From: Candidatus Saccharimonadota bacterium
GTDB lineage: Bacteria; Patescibacteriota; Saccharimonadia; Saccharimonadales; JAICHO01
Length of the DNA: 45,020 nucleotides
Assembly: GCA_025924835.1 (NCBI GenBank)
Contig: JAICHO010000004.1
Span: 1-45,020 of the forward strand
Direction: 5' to 3'
Part shown: one piece after another, positions 39,640 to 45,020 of the stretch
Layout: every line of letters starts with the position of its first letter
Position numbering within the stretch: the stretch's first letter is position 1
Program-made: the position numbers and the translations under genes
The notes under the pieces: model-generated
Told to the model about the DNA's origin: nothing
Seen by the model: only the letters and a program-made list of their open reading frames with translations
Databases searched by the model: none

Positions 39640-39957
39640 ATGAGTAGCAACAATTCCAGGTCATCGTGGCGAGAAAGAGTTCCGGCCATCGTTCCTGAAG
39701 ACAACAGTTATCTAGCCCTATCATTTGAAGAACGGTTAACCACCACCATAGCAGGTGACCCGCTTGGTGGCTACCGTGGCCTGGGTTGTCACGCAATGCT
39801 GCTGACCGAAGAATTTGCCGCGCGGGAGCACGCCGCTATGCAAGCTCAAACAATCGGCGTCGCCGCGTCGCAAGAACCTGGAGGCGCCACATTAGTAGAT
39901 GGTTTGGTCGCGGAAGTGGAATCATACCTTGATCAACAAGGTGCTCGGGTTTCATGA
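39640..39957 (+). CDS. Hypothetical 105-aa protein, first gene of the ilvA operon
   Basis: ATG 39640 follows a strong AGGAGGAG. The product MSSNNSRSSWRERVPAIVPE is soluble, with GYRGLGCHAMLLTEEFAAREHAAM in the middle and an acidic helical end. No family is recognised. It overlaps ridA by 4 nt, so its expression follows branched-chain amino acid supply; a link to ilvA function is inference from this context. Confidence 0.6.
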   Translation: MSSNNSRSSWRERVPAIVPEDNSYLALSFEERLTTTIAGDPLGGYRGLGCHAMLLTEEFAAREHAAMQAQTIGVAASQEPGGATLVDGLVAEVESYLDQQGARVS

Positions 39958-40313
39958 CAACCTACGGTCCTTACACTCCCCTGAGACAGGCTGGGAACAT
40001 CTACTTCGTTTCCGGGCAGGTAGGTATACATGCAGACACGCAGATAGCAGCCAAAGATATCAGCAGCCAAACCGCCCAAGCGCTGGATAATCTTAAAGAC
40101 CTGCTGGCTCAAAATGGTCTCGGTATGGAGAACGTAGTCAAAACTACGATTTATTTAAAAAATATGGCAGACTTTGATGATATGAATACGACATACCTGA
40201 CGTACTTTACAGAGCCCAGACCGGCACGGTCCAGCGTAGAAGTAGCTGGGCTCCCTCGGCTGGCAGAAAATGAACTGCTCATAGAAATAGAGGCCGTTGT
40301 CTACAGACCATGA
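39954..40313 (+). CDS. ridA: RidA/YjgF-family enamine/imine deaminase
   Basis: The 119-residue protein has the RidA pattern: GPYTPLRQAGNIYFVSGQVGI, QALDNLKDLLAQNGLGMENVVKTTIYL, and ARSSVEVAGLPRLAENELLIEIEAV with the Arg that holds the substrate carboxylate. RidA hydrolyses the reactive 2-aminocrotonate/2-aminoacrylate intermediates made by threonine/serine dehydratases, protecting PLP enzymes. It overlaps ilvA by 4 nt, an ideal functional pairing. Confidence 0.95.
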   Translation: MTTYGPYTPLRQAGNIYFVSGQVGIHADTQIAAKDISSQTAQALDNLKDLLAQNGLGMENVVKTTIYLKNMADFDDMNTTYLTYFTEPRPARSSVEVAGLPRLAENELLIEIEAVVYRP

Positions 40314-41809
40314 CTGATGCGCTAAGGCAAACATTATTAGCCAGGGTTTACGATGCAGCCGTTGAAACACCTTTAGAATTAGCCCGCCATATTAGCGCCG
40401 AAACCGGCAATAACATCTATTTAAAACGTGAGGATTTACAGCCAGTACATTCCTTTAAGCTTCGGGGAGCTTACAATAAAATTGCCCATTTGTCTGCGAA
40501 GGAACGATCAAAAGGCGTTATAGCTGCCAGTGCCGGTAACCATGCTCAAGGCGTAGCGCTTAGCGCCAAAAAATTAGGTATACCTGCTGTAATTGTTATG
40601 CCAAAAACCACTCCCGAGATCAAGACCAATGCCGTACTTAGCTATGGAGCAAAGGTTGTATTGTTTGGTGACAATTACACTGAAGCATATGATCATTGCC
40701 AATCACTTATTAAAAAAACCGGCATGGTTTTTATTCACCCCTTTGATGACGCACTGGTTATAGCTGGCCAGGGTACGGTCGGACGCGAAATTCTGGAACA
40801 ATTGCCTGATACTTCACATATATTTATCCCGGTTGGGGGTGGTGGATTGCTTGGAGGTATTGCCCAGTACGTTAAAGAGCTACGTCCAGACATAAAAATC
40901 ATAGGCGTTGAACCGGACGACAGTAACGCTATGCAAATGTCTTTAAAAGCTGGCAAACGAATAATTTTGCCACACGTCGGCATTTTTGCTGATGGCGTGG
41001 CCGTAAAGCAAGTCGGTGAACGCACCTTTAAGCTGGCCCAACAATATGTAGACGATGTCATAACCGTCAACAATGATCAGCTTTGCGCGGCTATTAAATC
41101 GATATTTGAGGAAACGCGCAGCATCACGGAACCGGCTGGAGCTTTGGCAGTAGCCGGAGCAATAGTTTATGCCAAAACCCATAAGCTGCAAGGCAAAAAT
41201 CTAGTCACCATTTGTTCTGGCGCTAACATGACCTTTGAAAAACTGCAGTTTATAGCCGAACGGACCCTACTTGGAAGTGGTAAGGAAGCCTTATTTGCTG
41301 TTACCCTGGCCGAACAGCCCGGTGCGTTGCAGCGCTTTTGCGACGAGGTAGTCAATGGGCACAGTATTACTGAATTTAGCTATCGTTTGCATGATAGAAA
41401 TCAGGCACGTATTTTTGTAGGAATTACGGTAAACGGGTCGCTGGATAGATTACAATTTATTAAAAAAATGACGAGACACGGCTACGAATACGAGGACTTG
41501 ACATACGATGAAACTGCCAAAGAGCATGTTCGTCATATGATTGGCGGTCCGAGTTCGCTGACGCGCCATGAGCATGTATATCAGATCAACTTTCCGGAAC
41601 GGCCTGGCGCCTTAGGTGTTTTTTTACAAACTGTCGGTGATCAATGGAATATTTGTCTGTTCCATTACCGGGGCCAGGGCGGTGACATTGGCAAAGTACT
41701 AATCGGCTTTGAAGCCACCAGCAAGACCGAGCTAGAAACGCGTCTAAAGAAAATAGGCTATGAATTTGAGCCCATAGTTTCAAAAGCTATGGATATATTT
41801 CTGCACTAG
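40310..41809 (+). CDS. ilvA: Biosynthetic threonine deaminase with two ACT-like domains
   Basis: The 499-residue protein is close to E. coli IlvA (514). The catalytic domain carries PVHSFKLRGAYNKIA with the PLP lysine (about residue 45), SAGNHAQGVALSA and the glycine loop PVGGGGLLGGIA. Two C-terminal regulatory units start near LFAVTLAEQPGALQRFCDEV and VYQINFPERPGALGVFLQTV, where Ile inhibits and Val activates in the known family. It converts threonine to 2-oxobutanoate for isoleucine synthesis. The rest of the Ile pathway is not in this window. Confidence 0.95.
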   Translation: MTDALRQTLLARVYDAAVETPLELARHISAETGNNIYLKREDLQPVHSFKLRGAYNKIAHLSAKERSKGVIAASAGNHAQGVALSAKKLGIPAVIVMPKTTPEIKTNAVLSYGAKVVLFGDNYTEAYDHCQSLIKKTGMVFIHPFDDALVIAGQGTVGREILEQLPDTSHIFIPVGGGGLLGGIAQYVKELRPDIKIIGVEPDDSNAMQMSLKAGKRIILPHVGIFADGVAVKQVGERTFKLAQQYVDDVITVNNDQLCAAIKSIFEETRSITEPAGALAVAGAIVYAKTHKLQGKNLVTICSGANMTFEKLQFIAERTLLGSGKEALFAVTLAEQPGALQRFCDEVVNGHSITEFSYRLHDRNQARIFVGITVNGSLDRLQFIKKMTRHGYEYEDLTYDETAKEHVRHMIGGPSSLTRHEHVYQINFPERPGALGVFLQTVGDQWNICLFHYRGQGGDIGKVLIGFEATSKTELETRLKKIGYEFEPIVSKAMDIFLH

Positions 41810-41838
41810 GACTTCAAAAAGGAACGCTAGCATTATGC

Positions 41839-41867
41839 TTGATTAACTGTAAGAGAACAGGTATACT
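41839..41867 (+). promoter_or_regulatory. Promoter for rplJ-rplL
   Basis: TTGATT (41839-41844), a 17-bp spacer and TATACT (41862-41867). The predicted start at about 41874 gives a leader of about 164 nt before rplJ, long compared with other genes here. Confidence 0.65.
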
Positions 41868-41873
41868 TACAGG

Positions 41874-42037
41874 GTTACCAAAGACAGCGACGGCTATGAC
41901 AAGCTTGATAATGTCGCCTAGGTGCAAACTTACAGTTTATTTTTGTTTGTGAGCGCATAAGACCTTTGGATAACACCAAAGGTCTTTTTGGTACCAAAAC
42001 CGGCATGGTCGATCGGTTTAAAAACTTAGGAGAAATT
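41874..42037 (+). ncRNA. Structured rplJ leader, probable L10 leader
   Basis: The leader contains GCGAC/GTCGC (about 41894 and 41924) enclosing an AT-rich bulged helix around CAAGCTTG, then a terminator-like hairpin. In many bacteria the L10-(L12) complex binds such a leader to repress its own operon. TACCAAA near 41877 can pair with TTTGGTA near 41987, which may form an alternative to the terminator. I cannot confirm the kink-turn consensus by eye. Confidence 0.5.
41959..41989 (+). terminator. Attenuator terminator in the rplJ leader
   Basis: AAGACCTTTGG, loop ATAACA and CCAAAGGTCTT form a stem of 10-11 bp followed by T's. It lies 49 nt before the rplJ start, between promoter and gene, so it should act as a regulatory terminator. 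Confidence 0.75.
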
Positions 42038-42571
42038 ATGGCTCTTACAAAAGAGAAAAAGAATGAAGTAGTGAAAGACGTCGCGGATTTAGTCACGACA
42101 TCTAAATTAACGGTGGTGGCCGAATATAAAGGTACGCCCGTTAAGGCAATGCAAGCCCTGCGTCGCCAAGCACGTGACAATGGCACAAAAGTGTTGGTTG
42201 TAAAAAACCGTTTGGTAATTAAGGCACTGCAAAATAACGAAGCAACTAAGCAAACGGATACTGCCGCACTTACTGGCATGCTGTTATATGCATTTAATGC
42301 CGAAGACGAAGTTGCGCCTGCGCAGGTTCTGGCTACGTTTGCAAAAACACAACCAACCCTACAGTTCGTGGGCGCTATCACCGCCGAAGGTACCTTTATT
42401 GGTGCTGACGACGTTAAGGCGTTAGCCGCACTGCCAAGCAAGGAACAGCTGCGAAGCATGTTGGTCGGCACTTTGGCCGCACCGCTGAGTGGATTTATAA
42501 ACGTAATGACCGGCAATGTTCGTGGCGTACTTAATGTATTGAGCGCCCGGGCGGATGCATTGGGACAATAA
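42038..42571 (+). CDS. rplJ: 50S ribosomal protein L10
   Basis: ATG 42038 (MALTKEKKNEVVKDVADLVT) follows TTAGGAG; the track start lies within the leader terminator region and is rejected. The 177-residue L10 shows VVAEYKGTPVKAMQALRRQARDNGTKVLVVKNRL and a C-terminal helix that binds L7/L12 dimers. It forms the base of the factor-binding stalk. rplL follows after 15 nt. Confidence 0.96.
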   Translation: MALTKEKKNEVVKDVADLVTTSKLTVVAEYKGTPVKAMQALRRQARDNGTKVLVVKNRLVIKALQNNEATKQTDTAALTGMLLYAFNAEDEVAPAQVLATFAKTQPTLQFVGAITAEGTFIGADDVKALAALPSKEQLRSMLVGTLAAPLSGFINVMTGNVRGVLNVLSARADALGQ

Positions 42572-42586
42572 GAAAGGTTAGTTAAA

Positions 42587-42997
42587 ATGGCTGATGAAGA
42601 TAAGAAGGTGGAAACACCAAAAGAATTTGAAAAGATCGTAGCAGAACTGGACAAAATGAGCGCGCTGGAAATCAGCAAATTCGTTAAGTTCCTAGAAGAA
42701 TATTGGGGCGTTAGCGCTGCTGCTCCGGCTGTCGCTGTTGCTGCTGCACCGGCTGGCGGTGAAGCTGCTCCGGCTGAAGAGGCAAAAGCTGAATATGACG
42801 TCGTCCTAAAAGACGCAGGCGCTCAAAAAGTAGCCGTCATTAAAGCAGTAAAAGACTTAACAGGCCTGGGATTAGGCGAAGCCAAAGCTATCGTTGATGG
42901 CGCTCCTAAGACGGTTTTGGAAAAAGCTAAAAAAGAAGATGCTGATAACGCCAAAAAAGCCTTGGAGGCTGCTGGCGCTACCGTAGAATTAGCTTAA
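42587..42997 (+). CDS. rplL: 50S ribosomal protein L7/L12
   Basis: A 136-residue acidic protein with an N-terminal dimerisation helix pair, an Ala/Pro/Glu hinge ([25 protein letters not shown]) and the C-terminal domain [39 protein letters not shown] in outline, which recruits elongation factors. AGAAAGG precedes it. A strong terminator follows. Confidence 0.97.
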   Translation: MADEDKKVETPKEFEKIVAELDKMSALEISKFVKFLEEYWGVSAAAPAVAVAAAPAGGEAAPAEEAKAEYDVVLKDAGAQKVAVIKAVKDLTGLGLGEAKAIVDGAPKTVLEKAKKEDADNAKKALEAAGATVELA

Positions 42998-43020
42998 GTT
43001 AAGAAGCTTAAGTATAATAA

Positions 43021-43048
43021 AACGTCCGGTTGACCCCGGACGTTTTTT
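43021..43048 (+). terminator. Terminator after rplL
   Basis: AACGTCCGG, loop TTGACC, CCGGACGTT and a run of T's. The nine-pair perfect stem is 23 nt beyond the rplL stop, so it ends the rplJ-rplL transcript. Confidence 0.92.
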
Positions 43049-43077
43049 GATTTATCCACAGTTTTCATGCTGTTTTT

Positions 43078-43106
43078 TTGACTTGCTACTGTGGACGTGC
43101 TACGGT
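43078..43106 (+). promoter_or_regulatory. Promoter for the 43157 gene
   Basis: TTGACT (43078-43083), a 17-bp spacer and TACGGT (43101-43106), preceded by TG (TGCTACGGT). The predicted start is about 43113 and the leader about 44 nt. Confidence 0.55.
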
Positions 43107-43156
43107 AAGGCCAGAAGTGTATCAAATAAACACTTATGTGAGAGACGATTAATAAA

Positions 43157-43666
43157 ATGGCAGAAGTACCAGAAAAACAAATCAAAAGGTTAAAATCCTT
43201 AATTCAGGAGGCAGAAACAAGCTTGGCGGCAGCCAAGGAGTTATTGCTAAGTTTGGTTGGGGAAGATCCAGCTGTAAGCGCTGCAATTGCCGAGGAACAA
43301 CTTGGCAAAATTATTGAAGGTGTGTTTGACGGCCAAAACATGGTGGGATCAGACGGCAAGAACTACCCGGTGCCTGCAAATTACGCCAGTAAGTCAAAAT
43401 TGGTGCAAGGCGATATCCTCAAACTCACTATTGCAGATGACGGCTCATTTTTATACAAGCAAATTGGTCCGGTTCCCCGCAAACAAGTCGTTGGACTTCT
43501 TAAGTTGGAAAATGGTCATTACTATGTAGACGTTAACGGTAAGATGTTCCGCGTTCTGTTAGCCAGTGTAACTTACTTTAAAGCTAAGCCAGGCGACCAA
43601 GTTAGCGTAAACGTTCCAGAAGACGATTCCCACACCGAGTGGGCCGCCCTAGAAGCCGCCCTGTAA
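43157..43666 (+). CDS. Conserved-looking hypothetical protein with coiled coil and beta domain
   Basis: The 169-residue protein has a helical/coiled-coil N-terminus (MAEVPEKQIKRLKSLIQEAE to about residue 50). The remainder is beta-rich, containing EGVFDGQNMVGSDGKNYPVPANYASKSKLVQGD in outline and VVGLLKLENGHYYVDVNGKMFRVLLASVTYFKAKPGDQVSV. The second half could be an OB-like or barrel fold. I do not recognise the family. It has its own promoter between the rplJL terminator and dnaX. It is soluble and acidic; a nucleic-acid or ribosome-related role is only a guess. Confidence 0.75.
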   Translation: MAEVPEKQIKRLKSLIQEAETSLAAAKELLLSLVGEDPAVSAAIAEEQLGKIIEGVFDGQNMVGSDGKNYPVPANYASKSKLVQGDILKLTIADDGSFLYKQIGPVPRKQVVGLLKLENGHYYVDVNGKMFRVLLASVTYFKAKPGDQVSVNVPEDDSHTEWAALEAAL

Positions 43667-43746
43667 CAACGCCCTTGGTTAAGCAGAGCAACTTTCATGT
43701 CCAAAACAGCTGCACAAAATACGCAGCGTTCATAGCATCGTAAGCG

Positions 43747-43752
43747 TATAAT
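43747..43752 (+). promoter_or_regulatory. -10 box for dnaX
   Basis: A perfect TATAAT 9 nt before ATG 43762 with no Shine-Dalgarno in between; the -35 region is poor. The mRNA would be nearly leaderless. Confidence 0.45.
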
Positions 43753-43761
43753 AGATAATCT

Positions 43762-45020
43762 ATGGGGAAAGCACTTTACCGGAAATACCGGTCTAAATCG
43801 CTCGCCGAAATTATTGGTCAAGAGCATATAACGGATACCTTGGGCAACGCCCTTAAGCAGGGCACTATCAGTCATGCGTACTTGTTTACCGGACCGCGCG
43901 GTGTTGGCAAAACTAGCATTGCCCGGATTCTGGCATATGAAGTGAATGGGCTACCATACAACGAAGAACAGTCCCATTTGGATATCATAGAAATTGACGC
44001 GGCCAGCAACCGCAGAATTGATGAAATCAGGGAACTGAAGGAACGCGTACATGTTGCGCCAACCAGCGCAAAATACAAGGTATACATCATAGACGAGGTG
44101 CATATGCTAACAAAAGAGGCCTTTAATGCACTGCTAAAAACTCTTGAGGAGCCACCAGACCATGTGATATTTGTGCTCGCCACGACTGAAGCCCATAAAG
44201 TGCCCGAGACCATCATAAGCCGAACGCAACGATTTACGTTTAAGCCGGTGCCAACTAATAAGGTCGTTGAACACCTTAAATACATCGCCAAACAAGAAAA
44301 AGTTAAGATTGATGATGAAGCTTTAGAGTTAATTGCGGCGCACGGCGAGGGTAGCTTCCGCGACAGCATCAGCCTATTAGATCAGGTACGACATATGGAC
44401 GCCCATATAACCTTGGAGCATGTACAACGGGCATTGGGACAAGCTCCCGATATTACCCTTAGCAAGATTATAGAAACTATCGGCACCGGCGATCTGCCAT
44501 CGGTAGCAGCTAGCCTAAGTCAACTTCGCGAGCAGGGCATCCAGCCTTCCCAGATAGCACGCCAACTGTCAGAATTACTACGACAGGATATATTGCAAGA
44601 GCAATCAAAACTGCCGCGAGAGCTGACCTTAGACCTACTACAGAAGCTGGCGAGTATTCCAGCCGCACATGAACCGGGAATTAGCTTGGAGCTCGCGCTT
44701 TATGGCACCGCGCTAACCAACACTTCTGATAAAAAATTGGAGTCAATAGTACAAACACCCGACTCCATACCGAAAAAAGACCGCAAAGCCCACATCACCC
44801 AACCACTGCCCAGTTCCAAACCGGAAACACCACCTCCCTCCCAGACCGTAGATACGGCTGCGACGGATCAACTAAACAGCCAGGCATGGCAAACCATATT
44901 GACAGCGGATAAGGCCCACCACAATACGCTTTACGGCATAACCCGCATGGCAGTTCCTCATTTTGAGCCAGGTAAGTTAACGTTGACTTTCGCATTTGCA
45001 TTTCATCAAAAACGTTTGAA
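43762..45020 (+). CDS. dnaX: DNA polymerase III subunit gamma/tau, truncated by window end
   Basis: The ORF is open to the last base and is therefore missing from the ORF track. It encodes at least 419 residues starting MGKALYRKYRSKSLAEIIGQ. AAA+ motifs are FTGPRGVGKTSIARIL (Walker A, about 42), IIDEVHMLTKEAFNALLKTLEEPP (Walker B) and the sensor/Arg-finger region TTEAHKVPETIISRTQRF. The zinc module (four Cys) normally after Walker A is missing; the segment is short (AYEVNGLPYNEEQSHLD). A Pro/Ser/Thr-rich linker near 335-370 leads to a further domain. It is the clamp-loader motor, the partner of delta-prime (17991). Confidence 0.95.
   Translation, partial: MGKALYRKYRSKSLAEIIGQEHITDTLGNALKQGTISHAYLFTGPRGVGKTSIARILAYEVNGLPYNEEQSHLDIIEIDAASNRRIDEIRELKERVHVAPTSAKYKVYIIDEVHMLTKEAFNALLKTLEEPPDHVIFVLATTEAHKVPETIISRTQRFTFKPVPTNKVVEHLKYIAKQEKVKIDDEALELIAAHGEGSFRDSISLLDQVRHMDAHITLEHVQRALGQAPDITLSKIIETIGTGDLPSVAASLSQLREQGIQPSQIARQLSELLRQDILQEQSKLPRELTLDLLQKLASIPAAHEPGISLELALYGTALTNTSDKKLESIVQTPDSIPKKDRKAHITQPLPSSKPETPPPSQTVDTAATDQLNSQAWQTILTADKAHHNTLYGITRMAVPHFEPGKLTLTFAFAFHQKRL

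Noticed and set aside
41966-42037. Upstream start for rplJ
   Set aside because: It begins inside the terminator hairpin of the leader; ATG 42038 follows TTAGGAG and matches L10 length.

Overview
The window looks like a chromosomal segment of a Candidate Phyla Radiation bacterium, most likely a Saccharibacteria (TM7) lineage. Four things point there. The spc/alpha-type ribosomal operon runs from rpsE directly into rplO with no rpmD (L30). Cysteine-free versions of S14, S4, L36, L33, DnaX and delta-prime are used. A thymidylate kinase-ThyX fusion sits next to a dCTP deaminase-like gene. Several ribosomal-operon neighbours are short and unfamiliar. TGA is used as an ordinary stop (for example at the end of rpsE), so the code appears standard. 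This is inference from gene content; no database search was possible.

Layout. 1-11809: ribosomal genes rpsQ(partial)-rplN-rplX-rplE-rpsN-rpsH-[45-aa membrane ORF]-rplF-rplR-rpsE-rplO, an ABC exporter, secY, then infA-rpmJ-rpsM-rpsK-rpsD-rpoA-rplQ-rplM-rpsI. 11807-15884: a transcription-attenuated aromatic amino acid operon (class-II DAHP synthase, TyrA, chorismate mutase-prephenate dehydratase PheA, class-IV aminotransferase), followed by trpS. 16975-20260: RluD-type pseudouridine synthase, DNA polymerase III delta-prime, a TPR protein, tRNA-Thr(GGT), tRNA-Tyr(GTA), tRNA-Thr(TGT), a hypothetical gene and rpmG. 20265-24621 (minus strand): an alpha-glucan cluster of GT4 synthase, GH57 and GH15. 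24813-28989: tRNA-Trp, a P-loop kinase, a YgjP-like metalloprotease, a soluble PAS histidine kinase and a membrane GT2. 29090-32250: secE-nusG-rplK-rplA with two unknown ORFs interleaved. 32303-38443: HIT protein, P-loop kinase, MprF-like protein, dCTP deaminase and the Tmk-ThyX fusion. 38421-41809: a divergent regulatory region with attenuator-like leaders feeding an unknown gene on one strand and a 105-aa ORF, ridA and ilvA on the other. 41839-45020: rplJ-rplL with a structured leader, an unknown coiled-coil protein, and dnaX running off the end.

The most interesting content is regulatory. (1) Before the aromatic operon a 21-codon leader ORF contains consecutive Tyr-Trp-Phe codons. It is followed by three overlapping, mutually exclusive pairings (1:2, 2:3, 3:4) ending in a U-tract terminator, which is a complete ribosome-mediated attenuator. 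(2) Before the ilvA operon an 18-codon leader reads IILVVITT and has the same architecture. (3) About 400 bp upstream of that leader, and probably on the same transcript, is another leader ORF with a LeuLeuLeu run and a 10-bp antiterminator/terminator pair, giving two attenuators in series. (4) On the opposite strand, from a promoter 10 bp away, a fourth leader has exclusive hairpins ahead of an unknown 139-aa gene. In addition, a hairpin directly upstream of rplA closely resembles the L1 site of 23S rRNA, suggesting L1 autoregulation. Many genes have a -10 box only 6-11 nt before the start codon, suggesting frequent leaderless mRNAs. Coordinates and base pairing were read by eye; no folding or homology software was run.
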